A stretch of 64,000 nucleotides of DNA from Marinomonas pontica (GTDB taxonomy: Bacteria > Pseudomonadota > Gammaproteobacteria > Pseudomonadales > Marinomonadaceae). The stretch is taken from positions 1-64,000 of the forward strand of contig NZ_JAODTL010000035.1 of NCBI RefSeq assembly GCF_026191375.1, in the 5' to 3' direction. The position numbers and the translations under genes are program-made. The notes under the pieces are model-generated. The model was not told where the DNA came from and ran no database searches. It was given only the letters and a program-made list of their open reading frames with translations. Shown here piece after piece: positions 30,544-38,368 of this stretch (the first letter of the stretch is position 1; every line of letters begins with the position of its first letter).

Positions 30544-31367
30544 TAAAAAACGCTTATCTTTCGGCTGTAGTTTTCTATGTCAGCAGTTATAGTGTGATTC
30601 TCACCTTTAATATCAACTCCTAAGTGAAGTTTTAGACGTCTTTTTATTCCTAGTTCATCTGTGTAAGTAAGGAGATATGACTTGGCGTTTATATGAATTA
30701 GATCAGGCTCTTTTTTCTCAATTTCTAGAATTTCATGGATTGTTTCCTTGCAGAGATCTGCTAGGTTTTTAGGAGTTACATAGATTTCAATTTCATATGG
30801 TTTTCCTGTTTCTATAATTGGGATTAGTGCTGATTTAGCGCCTTTGCTTCTGTCTTCTTCAAAAACTTGAAGATTGAAGCATTTATTTATATGGCATTTT
30901 ATGTATATTTTTATATGGTTATTTTCGTTAAATACTCTTATTTCTCTATCTGATATTTCAAAAATTGGCTGTGATTTGAAATATGTAGTTTCTAAGTCGT
31001 GCTGATGTTTTTTAACCTCTCTTTTAAAATTTCTTTCGGCTATTTTTACACTCTTTTTGAATTCATTTACTTGCTGATTCAAGCTGTTTCTATTGATTTC
31101 TAATTCATTGTGTTGCATTAAGTAACCTATTATTAACCAAAAAAATGCAACTGGGCTAAATACACCAGCCAAAAAATCTCCAAGTTCATTGTAGGAGTTT
31201 GGTAGCGTTAAAAATGGTAAAAGTAAAATACATAATGAAGTTAATGAAACGAAATAAAAAATAGTTACTTTTCTGGCGAATGATTTTGTTTCATTTTTTG
31301 ATGGACTTATCCAAAGAACAAACTTTTGGGTAAGACCTTTCGCTTTTTTTAGAAGATTGATTTCCAT
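30543..31367 (-). CDS. Membrane-anchored coiled-coil protein of the ssrA element
   Basis: 274 residues from the ATG at 31367, preceded by TAGGAG; the open frame above this runs through a repressor remnant and is not coding. Two membrane helices near the N-terminus (VTIFYFVSLTSLCILLLPFL; LAGVFSPVAFFWLIIGYLM) are followed by a coiled coil (HNELEINRNSLNQQVNEFKK and on to about residue 125) and a beta-rich C-terminal domain of about 140 residues. The GDFLAGVFSPV...QHNELEINRNSL layout recalls membrane proteins often found in phage and defence loci, such as putative abortive-infection proteins. That is a resemblance, not an identification. Its stop overlaps the integrase start. Low GC. Confidence 0.7.
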   Translation of the reverse strand: MEINLLKKAKGLTQKFVLWISPSKNETKSFARKVTIFYFVSLTSLCILLLPFLTLPNSYNELGDFLAGVFSPVAFFWLIIGYLMQHNELEINRNSLNQQVNEFKKSVKIAERNFKREVKKHQHDLETTYFKSQPIFEISDREIRVFNENNHIKIYIKCHINKCFNLQVFEEDRSKGAKSALIPIIETGKPYEIEIYVTPKNLADLCKETIHEILEIEKKEPDLIHINAKSYLLTYTDELGIKRRLKLHLGVDIKGENHTITADIENYSRKISVF

Positions 31368-31375
31368 GTATACTC

Positions 31376-31501
31376 CTAAATCATAGGATGACCAGACCAT
31401 ATAATGCGGCCTATGATCTTTAGTGTGTTGAGGTTGAAAGACGCGATGACAATGTCGCTGTAGTTTTTGTTGTCTGAGGTTATCGCAACCAAACCGTTCA
31501 T
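31376..31501 (-). pseudogene. C-terminal remnant of a phage repressor (S24/LexA-like peptidase)
   Basis: A 41-codon frame reads MNGLVAITSDNKNYSDIVIA and ends IIGRIIWSGHPMI. That is the usual C-terminus of CI-type repressors of the S24 family, which often end in an IGRVVWSG-type strand. In the same frame a stop lies just upstream and the DNA-binding and most of the peptidase domain are gone. It stands directly before the coiled-coil membrane gene, whose ribosome-binding site overlaps its stop. Confidence 0.7.
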
Positions 31502-31642
31502 TTGTTTTTGCTCTCACTGGTGAGCAATTTTGAAAAGTGTAAAGGTTTTCTCTGTGTGAGTCGCTATTTTTGATAATGTGACAGGAAGGAGGGGTTGTTG
31601 AGTGAATGATTTTTTCAGGATGCTTCGATGGTCATAAATTTT

Positions 31643-31773
31643 AGACAATAAAAAACCACCCGAAGGTGGTTTTTTATATGACTTACAAACAGTGTGTCGT
31701 TTGTGTGTCGACTTCATTTAAAAAGTGCAAACCCTTTTAAAATCAAGCCTTTAATTGGTGGAGGCGGGGGGTC
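31643..31773. repeat. Right direct repeat of the ssrA element (att at the ssrA 3' end)
   Basis: Partner of 28805-28935 at an offset of 2,838 bp. It includes the ssrA terminator (about 31650-31675) and reaches into the 3' end of ssrA (TGGTGGAGGCG...). Thus ssrA stays intact on this side, as expected for elements that integrate in the tmRNA gene. Confidence 0.85.
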
Positions 31774-32115
31774 GAACCCCCGTCCGTCAGTCCGCTGCCA
31801 TCGGCTCTACATGCATAGTCACTTCTATTATTTGACCACGAACCGCCCGAAGGACAGGGTGTTAATGGCGAGCCTACTTAATCTTATAACCTTATCCCTA
31901 GGCGGGGCATCAGTTAGCATCTCGTAATTTATGATACTGCAGAGTCTCTGGCTACAAGCAACCTGAGGGCAGCACACTAGCAGCGGTTTAGGCTGCTAAA
32001 GCGTAGTTTTCGTCGTTTGCGACTATTAAATTGATGCGGGGGATTTACGAGATCACGCATCACTCTCGACATGCACCTTTGGGTTTGTAACCGACGTCGA
32101 AACCATGTCGCCCCC
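31756..32115 (-). ncRNA. ssrA: tmRNA
   Basis: 360 nucleotides. The 5' end GGGGGCG pairs with CGCCTCC before ACCA at the 3' end (31756). The T-arm reads GGGGGTTCGACCCCC. The resume codon starts the tag reading frame at 32020-31988, encoding ANDENYALAA and a stop. tmRNA with SmpB rescues stalled ribosomes and marks the nascent chain for proteolysis. smpB lies 111 bp upstream on the same strand. The terminator lies within the att repeat. Confidence 0.97.
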
Positions 32116-32226
32116 AAAAAGGTAGCGCTAGTCTATCGCAAACAATGTGCTTACGCTAGAGATAACGCTGAAATGCTTAATCTGTTCATATTCATACACT
32201 ATTCAGCATAGTCTATGGGTCGCATG

Positions 32227-32706
32227 CTAAGCACTGTGTTTCATTAATCGTTCTTTGTCTCTTGACCAGTCGCGATCACGTTCGGTATCCCGTTTGTCGT
32301 GTTCTTTTTTACCGGTTACTAAGGCCACTTCGCATTTGATTTTGTTGCCTTTCCAGTACAAAGCCATGGCCGCACAGGTTTTGCCTTTTTGCTCGGTAAC
32401 TTGGATGATGCGATCAAGTTCTTTGCGGTTAAGTAAGAGTTTACGCTGGCGTAGCGGTTCACATACTACGTGCGTTGAGGCACTTAGTAATGGTGTGATA
32501 CGCGCGCCAACAAGCCACGCTTCGTTTTGGTGGATAATCACGAAGGAGTCGACTAGTTGGGCTTTGCCTTCACGCAGACTTTTTACTTCCCAACCAGATA
32601 AAACCAAACCGGCTTCGAACTTCTGGTCGACAAAGTAGTCGTATTTTGCACGTTTATTAAGCGCGATTGTGCCCGTGCTGCTGGATTTTTTCTTTGCTTT
32701 ACTCAT
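32227..32706 (-). CDS. smpB: SsrA-binding protein SmpB
   Basis: 159-residue partner of tmRNA. Conserved segments: [57 protein letters not shown] and the basic C-terminal tail [20 protein letters not shown] that reaches into the mRNA channel. ATG at 32706. Immediately upstream of ssrA, the common gammaproteobacterial order. Confidence 0.97.
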   Translation of the reverse strand: MSKAKKKSSSTGTIALNKRAKYDYFVDQKFEAGLVLSGWEVKSLREGKAQLVDSFVIIHQNEAWLVGARITPLLSASTHVVCEPLRQRKLLLNRKELDRIIQVTEQKGKTCAAMALYWKGNKIKCEVALVTGKKEHDKRDTERDRDWSRDKERLMKHSA

Positions 32707-32887
32707 AGTTAGAAATTATACGGTCGATAGAGGCAAAAACCTATGCTTTTCTTGAGGTATGCGCCTGAATGTTAGAAAATTCGTACTTGTTGATTAATTT
32801 GTCTGGTTAGGTATCGCGGATGTGTTGGCCACGTGTGCGTTTTATTCCTATCCTTAAACACTTGTTGTGTATTTAGAGCCTAAATTT

Positions 32888-34247
32888 ATGCCGGAAAGTC
32901 GATGTTTACAAGGTATCTGGTCCAGTCCGTGGATATTTATTTTTGCAGCTAGCGGATCGGCGGTCGGATTAGGGAATATTTGGAAGTTCCCTTATGTGCT
33001 TGGCCAAAATGGCGGCGGTGCCTTTTTTGTTGGTGTATTGCTTGTGCTTGTTGTTGGTTGGATTACCTGTGTTGATGGCCGAAGTGGCTTTAGGTCGTAC
33101 GGTGCGTTCAAACCCTATTGATACGGTGAACGATTTAAGCGAACGTCGGATAGTGCATTCGGCGTGGGTGTTTGTGCCTTGGTTAGCGGGTGTGACGGGC
33201 TTTTTAATTCTGACTTTTTACAGTGTTATTGCGGGTTGGTCTTTGGGGTATTTAGATCGGGCTGTTTCTGGCGATTTTGCAGGTATCACGCAAGCTGGTG
33301 CTTCGAATATGTTTGATACTTTGTTGGCGACCCCGACAGAGATGTTATTGTGGCATTCGGTGTTTATGGCTTTGGTGGTGTTGACGGTGGGGCAGTCGGT
33401 GACCCGTGGTTTGTCTGCTGTGGTGCGTATTCTTCTGCCGGTTCTGGTTGTGACTTTGTTGTTGCTGGCTTGTTATTCCATGATGATTGGTGACATGAAT
33501 CAGGCGTTGGATTTTATGTTCCGCTGGTCTTGGAAAGACATCACGTTTGATGTGGTGCTGTCGGCAGTTGGATTGGCGTTGTTTAGCTTGAGCGTTGGCA
33601 TGGGCGCCATGTTTGCTTACGGTGCGTACATGAGTAAGCGAATGTCCATCGCCCGTGCTTGCAGTATTGTCGTAGGCGTGGATTTGTTGGTGGCGATTCT
33701 TGCTGGGTTGGTGATTTTTCCATTGGCATTTTCGTTCCAGATTGATGTCGAAGCGGGGCCAAGCCTGACGTTTGTGTCCTTACCCATTATCTTTGGCGGC
33801 TTACCCGGCGGTCAATTTTTTGCCGGCGTGTTCTTCTTGTTGCTTGTGGTGGCGGCGTTAACGTCGGCGATTTCTATGTTGGAGCTGTTTGTTGCTTGGC
33901 TGCATGAAAAATTTTATATCGCCCGCTTGAAAGCTGCGCTATTGATGGGGATCGCAGTTTGGTTTGTGGGGATTGCGGTATTGTTGTCGTTTAACCATTG
34001 GGACAGCAAGCTTTTGTTTGGGCTAAACTTTTTTGAATTGTTGGATGAATTTACGTCTTTGATTTTACTGCCAGTTGGCGCAATTTCTTTGTCTATTTTG
34101 GTGGCGTGGTTTATTCCTCATTCTATGTTGCAGAATGAGATGATTACAAAGCAGGTTACTCATTTTCAGTGGTGGTATAAGACGTTGAAATACATCAGTA
34201 TTCCCGCAATGATTGTGATTACTTTTGCGGGTTGGATAGGAGCGTAG
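32888..34247 (+). pseudogene. Sodium-dependent transporter of the NSS (LeuT-like) family, one frameshift
   Basis: Na+-coupled amino-acid symporter. The first frame gives [20 protein letters not shown] and [18 protein letters not shown], i.e. the unwound TM1 with the sodium-site GSAVGLGN. The T6 tract at about 33020-33025 has one T too many; removing it joins directly to [20 protein letters not shown] and the remaining membrane helices (SVIAGWSL, VVLSAVGLALFSLSVGMGAM, LTSAISMLELFVAW). Total about 450 residues and 11-12 helices, normal for bacterial NSS proteins. ATG at 32888. The substrate cannot be told from sequence. The single homopolymer change suggests a sequencing artefact or very recent mutation. 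Confidence 0.88.
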
Positions 34248-34248
34248 T

Positions 34249-34680
34249 TTGAGTCATATAGAGCGGTTCGCACATGTGAATTACAGTTGTGAACAGATGT
34301 TTGCTTTGGTTAACGACATAGATGGTTACCCTGAGTTTTTACCCGGTTGTATGAGTTCTACATTAATTTCAAAAACGCCTACGGAGATCGTGGCGTCTTT
34401 GGAGGTTGGTAAAGGGCCTGTTCGACAGTCTTTTACCACCAAAAATTATTTACAGGCGTGCAATAAAATTGAGATGACCTTGGTAAAAGGGCCATTTAAA
34501 AGTTTGCATGGTGTTTGGACATTCACAGAGTTGTCGCCAACAAGTTGTAAAATTATGTTGAGTATTCAGTTTGAGCTGAGTGGCATGTTGAAGTTTGCTT
34601 TTGGTGGTGTCTTTAGCCAAATTGCAAATACCATGGTGGATTCTTTTAGCAAACGTGCGAAAGTGGTATACGGTGAGTAG
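34249..34680 (+). CDS. ratA: RatA-type START-domain protein (coenzyme-Q-binding Coq10 family)
   Basis: 143 residues of the polyketide-cyclase/START-like fold: FALVNDIDGYPEFLPGCMSS, LEVGKGPVRQSFTTKN, KGPFKSLHGVWTF. Homologues are the ribosome-association toxin RatA of E. coli and Coq10-type ubiquinone-binding proteins; which role applies is open. The start is TTG at 34249, with GGATAGGAG at proper distance, one base after the transporter stop. Followed directly by rnfH, as in many gammaproteobacteria. Confidence 0.92.
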   Translation: MSHIERFAHVNYSCEQMFALVNDIDGYPEFLPGCMSSTLISKTPTEIVASLEVGKGPVRQSFTTKNYLQACNKIEMTLVKGPFKSLHGVWTFTELSPTSCKIMLSIQFELSGMLKFAFGGVFSQIANTMVDSFSKRAKVVYGE

Positions 34681-34681
34681 T

Positions 34682-34960
34682 ATGAGAGTGGAAGTGGCGT
34701 ATGCTTTACCTGAAAAGCAAAAAATTATTGCTTTAGAGGTGGAAGAAGGTTGTAGCGTTCGAGACGCGGTAAGACGTTCTAATATCAATGCTTTTTTTCC
34801 GGACGTAGATGTAGAAACGGTAAAAGTTGGCATTTTTGGTAAAGCGGTACGAAATGCCGAAGAGCAGGCATTAAAAGAAGGCGAGCGAGTAGAGCTGTAT
34901 CGCGAGCTGAAGGTTGACCCTAAACAGGCTAGAGCCAACCGTGCAGCAAAGAATGGTTAA
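34682..34960 (+). CDS. rnfH: RnfH family protein
   Basis: 92-residue ubiquitin-like fold protein (also called RatB). Conserved parts: MRVEVAYALPEKQKIIALEV, the SVRDAVRRSNI helix and VGIFGKAVRNAEEQALKEGE, with RVELYRELKVDPKQARANRA at the end. The start at 34682 lies one base after the ratA stop. The function is not settled. The stop overlaps that of the convergent bamE. Confidence 0.94.
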   Translation: MRVEVAYALPEKQKIIALEVEEGCSVRDAVRRSNINAFFPDVDVETVKVGIFGKAVRNAEEQALKEGERVELYRELKVDPKQARANRAAKNG

Positions 34961-35274
34961 TTGTTTTTGATTTCGGTTAAAACGCCGTTGTTAAAAATGA
35001 GTACTAGATCGTCGACATCGCTTTTTTTGGCGTCTGGTGCCGTATACAGAGATGTGTACAAGTAGTGCCATTCATTTGGCTTGAAGGTGTCTCTTAACAT
35101 GGGGTTTCCCAATAGATACGTAACCTGAGACTCGGACATGCCAATTTGTAACTGTGAAAGCTGATCCTTCGTTATTTGGTTTCCTTGTGAGACCGGAACC
35201 TTATAAGGAGGCGGAAATAAACTGCAAGCACCCAATGACAGTGCTGCGCATAGTATTAAAACTGTTTTTTTCAT
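34957..35274 (-). CDS. bamE: Outer membrane assembly factor BamE
   Basis: Lipoprotein of the BAM complex that inserts beta-barrel proteins into the outer membrane. The 105-residue product has signal peptide MKKTVLILCAALSLGACSLF with lipobox LGAC. The BamE core follows: KDQLSQLQIGMSESQVTYLL, GNPMLRDTFKPNEWHYLY and a closing LVLIFNNGVLTEI. Divergent from fur, with a candidate Fur box between. Confidence 0.95.
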   Translation of the reverse strand: MKKTVLILCAALSLGACSLFPPPYKVPVSQGNQITKDQLSQLQIGMSESQVTYLLGNPMLRDTFKPNEWHYLYTSLYTAPDAKKSDVDDLVLIFNNGVLTEIKNN

Positions 35275-35302
35275 TTGTATTATCCTTAGTCTGATATGCT
35301 AA

Positions 35303-35319
35303 TGATAAAGTAATTATCA
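35303..35319. promoter_or_regulatory. Candidate Fur box between bamE and fur
   Basis: TGATAA-AGTAA-TTATCA forms an inverted repeat similar to the Fur consensus (GATAATGATAATCATTATC), 25 bp before the fur start. Autoregulation of fur is known in other gammaproteobacteria. Confidence 0.45.
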
Positions 35320-35343
35320 ACAAGATCGAATAGAGAATGACTC

Positions 35344-35754
35344 ATGACTAGCGAAAATCAAGAGCTAAAGAAAGCGGGACTGAAAGTTACCCTACCACGC
35401 GTGAAAATTTTACAAATTCTTGAAAGTGCGGGCGACCGTCACATGAGTGCGGATGATGTGTATCGCACCTTGTTGGATCAAGGGGAAGATGTTGGCTTGG
35501 CGACGGTGTATCGCGTGTTGACGCAATTTGAAAGCGCCGATCTTGTTCAGCGTCACCATTTTGAAGCAGGCACGGCGGTGTTTGAGTTGGCGAAAGGTGA
35601 TCACCATGATCACATGATCTGCTTAGACACGGGTAAGGTGATTGAGTTTGTCGATCCGATTATCGAGAAGCGTCAGCATGAAATTGCCGAAGAGCATGGT
35701 TTTGAAATTGAAGATCACAGTTTGATTATTTACGTGCGCCCTAAGAAAAAATAA
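35344..35754 (+). CDS. fur: Ferric uptake regulator Fur
   Basis: 136-residue iron-responsive repressor. The N-terminal winged helix (LKKAGLKVTLPRVKILQILE, GLATVYRVLTQFESADLVQR) is followed by the metal sites: HHFEAGTAVFEL and GDHHDHMIC. The second structural-zinc CxxC of some Fur proteins is missing; only the cysteine in HMICLDTGKV is seen, as in the Fur of some Pseudomonas relatives. ATG at 35344. A terminator follows. Confidence 0.96.
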   Translation: MTSENQELKKAGLKVTLPRVKILQILESAGDRHMSADDVYRTLLDQGEDVGLATVYRVLTQFESADLVQRHHFEAGTAVFELAKGDHHDHMICLDTGKVIEFVDPIIEKRQHEIAEEHGFEIEDHSLIIYVRPKKK

Positions 35755-35790
35755 ACCTTAGGGTCGTAAAGTAGTGTAAGTGTTAAACAG

Positions 35791-35824
35791 AAAGGTCTAA
35801 ATGTTGTCATTTAGACCTTTTTTT
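35791..35824. terminator. Bidirectional terminator between fur and recN
   Basis: AAAGGTCTAAATG/CATTTAGACCTTT, 13-bp stem with a TTGT loop, then more T. Confidence 0.93.
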
Positions 35825-35831
35825 GTGGGGG

Positions 35832-37502
35832 TTATTGAAGTTGCACGTTGCCCAACATTTCTCTGGCATGGGCTAGCGTTTGTTCGGTGAGCTCTAAGCC
35901 ACCAAGTAGTCGTGCGATTTCTTGGGCGCGGTCTTGATCCTTGAGTTGTTCGACTTTGGAGGACGTGGCTTGGTTCTCGACCAGTTTACTGACTCGTAAA
36001 TGCTGGTTGCCTTGCGCGGCGACTTGCGCCAAGTGAGTTACGCAAAATACTTGGCCGCGTTTGCCAACGGAGCGCAGCATACGGCCAACGACTTCCGCGA
36101 TACCACCGCTGATGCCTACGTCTACTTCGTCAAACACCAGTGTCGGAATAATCGACGTGTGTGCGGTAACGACCTGAATGCCTAAACTAATACGAGACAA
36201 TTCACCGCCAGAAGCCACTTTGCGCAGTGGTTGCGCTGGCTGGCCTGGGTTGGACGCGATCATGTATTCAATGTCCTCAAAGCCATTGGCTGTGACTTGA
36301 TTGAGTGGTTGGCATTGAATATAAAAGCGAGCATGTGGCATGCCCAGACCATGTATTTGCTCTTCAACTTTTTGGGCAAGGTCGTCTTTGGCGACAATGC
36401 GCTTTTCTGTCAGCGTGGTGGCTAGTGCGGTGAGTTTTTCATAAGCCAGCTCTTCTTTTTCCTTTAATGACTCTAGGCTTTCTTCGCTGCCTTGCAGGCT
36501 GTTTAGCTCTGCTTCTACGCTTTCTCGCAACGCTAATAATCCTTCGGGCAGGGTTCTGTGTTTGCGAGCGGTATCGTAAATGTCAGATAAACGCATCTCT
36601 ATGTCGCCAAGGCGTTCAGGATTTTGCTCTAATGTGTCTTGATAATGGTGCAGGCTGTCCGCGGCTTCTTGGGCTTGGATTAATGCGACATTCATCATTT
36701 CTAATGCGTTTTCCAGTTCTTTGGTGGCCGGACGAATCTGGCTGGCGCTGTTAATGGCTTGATGCAATAAAGAGCATACATTGCCTTCGTCGCTGTCGAT
36801 CAAAATGCCACTGGCTTGATAGGCTTTGAATTGTGAGTCGGCAATGTTGGACAAAAAGGCTTGCTCGTTTTCTAGTTCTTCGATTTCGCCTTCTTTTAGA
36901 TCCAATTGTTGAAGTTCTTGTGCTTGGTAAGACAGCAGTTGAACTTTGGCGTCTTGTTCAGATGAGCGGTTTTGCATCGCGGACAACTCTTCTTTGAGCT
37001 GTCGCCATGTGGTGTATTGCTGGCTGACTTTTTTGCTCAACTCGGTCAATTGGCCGTATTCGTCAAGCTGCTGGCGTTGTGCGTTCTTCTTGAGTAGCGA
37101 TTGGTGTTCGTGTTGGCCGTGAATGTCGACCAGTTGACTGCCGGCCTCTTTTAAGTCGCTAAGTGTGCATGGACGGCCATTGATGTAGGCTTTGGAGCGA
37201 CCCTCTTTGCTGATAACGCGGCGTAAAATGCAGTGTTGATCTTGTTCTAGATCGCGTTCTTCAAGCCACTTATAAACATGCGGGTAGTGCTGTATGTCGA
37301 AACTGGCGCTGATGTCGGCTTTTTTCTCGCCGTGTCGAACAACGGCGGCGTCAGTTCTATCCCCTAAACAAAGCGATAAGGCGTCCACCATAATGGATTT
37401 GCCCGCCCCTGTTTCACCAGAGATCACAGTCATGCCTTGTTTGAACTCCAGCTCTAGGGATTCAACAATGGCGAAGTTGGAAATAGCGATGCTTGTCAGC
37501 AT
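35832..37502 (-). CDS. recN: DNA repair protein RecN
   Basis: SMC-like ATPase for double-strand-break repair, 556 residues. N-terminal AISNFAIVESLELEF and Walker A GETGAGKSIMVDALSLCL; a long coiled coil in the middle with the QLVDIHGQHEHQSLLK motif at its base; C-terminal signature VASGGELSRISLGI and Walker B TLVFDEVDVGISGGIAEVVG. The frame opens at a TTG at 37514, but GGAG lies seven bases before the ATG at 37502. Divergent from grpE. Confidence 0.96.
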   Translation of the reverse strand: MLTSIAISNFAIVESLELEFKQGMTVISGETGAGKSIMVDALSLCLGDRTDAAVVRHGEKKADISASFDIQHYPHVYKWLEERDLEQDQHCILRRVISKEGRSKAYINGRPCTLSDLKEAGSQLVDIHGQHEHQSLLKKNAQRQQLDEYGQLTELSKKVSQQYTTWRQLKEELSAMQNRSSEQDAKVQLLSYQAQELQQLDLKEGEIEELENEQAFLSNIADSQFKAYQASGILIDSDEGNVCSLLHQAINSASQIRPATKELENALEMMNVALIQAQEAADSLHHYQDTLEQNPERLGDIEMRLSDIYDTARKHRTLPEGLLALRESVEAELNSLQGSEESLESLKEKEELAYEKLTALATTLTEKRIVAKDDLAQKVEEQIHGLGMPHARFYIQCQPLNQVTANGFEDIEYMIASNPGQPAQPLRKVASGGELSRISLGIQVVTAHTSIIPTLVFDEVDVGISGGIAEVVGRMLRSVGKRGQVFCVTHLAQVAAQGNQHLRVSKLVENQATSSKVEQLKDQDRAQEIARLLGGLELTEQTLAHAREMLGNVQLQ

Positions 37503-37575
37503 AGAGTGCTCCAATTAGAGAATAGATTTATATGGTTATTTATACAGTACTTGGTTGTTTTTTGACAAGTAGCAG

Positions 37576-37605
37576 GCATAAATTTAATTCCCATAAAATT
37601 TATGC
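37576..37605. repeat. Perfect 10-bp inverted repeat between recN and grpE
   Basis: GCATAAATTT and AAATTTATGC with a 10-base gap, in the shared promoter region just upstream of the grpE heat-shock promoter. Not LexA- or CIRCE-like; regulator unknown. Confidence 0.55.
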
Positions 37606-37615
37606 GGCCATAGTG

Positions 37616-37642
37616 TTGAAAGGTCAAAAGCTGTCCCCATAT
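37616..37642 (+). promoter_or_regulatory. Sigma-32-type heat-shock promoter of grpE
   Basis: TTGAAA (37616-37621), 13-base spacer, CCCCATAT (37635-37642): a close match to the RpoH consensus, about 45 bp before the grpE start. Confidence 0.8.
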
Positions 37643-37687
37643 AAGCAGCACAGACAAAGAATTGTTTCTGTTATTTGGAGTTGAAGA

Positions 37688-38266
37688 ATGAGTGAGCAGC
37701 AAAAAAATCCTAATCTAGAGGCGGAGCAAGTTTTGAACAGCGAGACGCAGAACGAAACAGTAGAAGAACTTTTAGAACCTGAAGTAGAGGTTTTGGAAGA
37801 AGTTACTGAAAACGAAGAGCTTGCAAAAGCGCTGGAAGAAGTCGCTCAGTATAAAGAAGCGGCGCTTCGTGCACATGCTGACGCACAAAATGTTCGTCGT
37901 CGTGCTGAACAAGATGTTGAAAAAGCGCACAAGTTTGGTTTAGAAAAGTTTGCTAAATCCATTGTGAACGTTGCAGACAATCTTGAACGTGCCTTGGCCT
38001 CTGCGCCAGACACAGGTGAATCTGATCCTGTGCGTGAAGGTGTCGAATTGACGCTGAAAGATTTGCTAGAAACACTGGCGCGTTTTGAGGTTAAAGTGGT
38101 TGATCCACATGGCGAACCATTCAACCCAGAATTACACCAAGCGATCACTATGGTGCCGAACCCAGAGCTAGAAGCCAACACTGTTATGGATGTTGTGCAG
38201 AAGGGTTACACCATTAACGGCCGCCTTTTGCGCCCAGCAATGGTCGTGGTTTCAAGCGCCGCTTAA
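37688..38266 (+). CDS. grpE: Nucleotide exchange factor GrpE
   Basis: 192-residue cochaperone that releases ADP from DnaK. An acidic N-terminal tail (about 45 residues) and a long helix ([40 protein letters not shown]) are followed by the beta domain with [19 protein letters not shown] and [23 protein letters not shown] at 37688 with TTTGGAG upstream. First gene of grpE-dnaK-dnaJ. Confidence 0.97.
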   Translation: MSEQQKNPNLEAEQVLNSETQNETVEELLEPEVEVLEEVTENEELAKALEEVAQYKEAALRAHADAQNVRRRAEQDVEKAHKFGLEKFAKSIVNVADNLERALASAPDTGESDPVREGVELTLKDLLETLARFEVKVVDPHGEPFNPELHQAITMVPNPELEANTVMDVVQKGYTINGRLLRPAMVVVSSAA

Positions 38267-38296
38267 AAATACTGTCATTTTTTTGACACTGGACGC

Positions 38297-38323
38297 TTGA
38301 AATACTTTTAAGCGTACCCAAAT
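38297..38323 (+). promoter_or_regulatory. Sigma-32-like promoter of dnaK
   Basis: TTGAAA, 14-base spacer, CCCAAAT in the grpE-dnaK gap. The overlapping CGCTTGAAA/TTTTAAGCG can also form a hairpin. Confidence 0.6.
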
Positions 38324-38368
38324 ACAGAATTATCATTGTAACAAACGAATTTATTGGAGATACAAACC

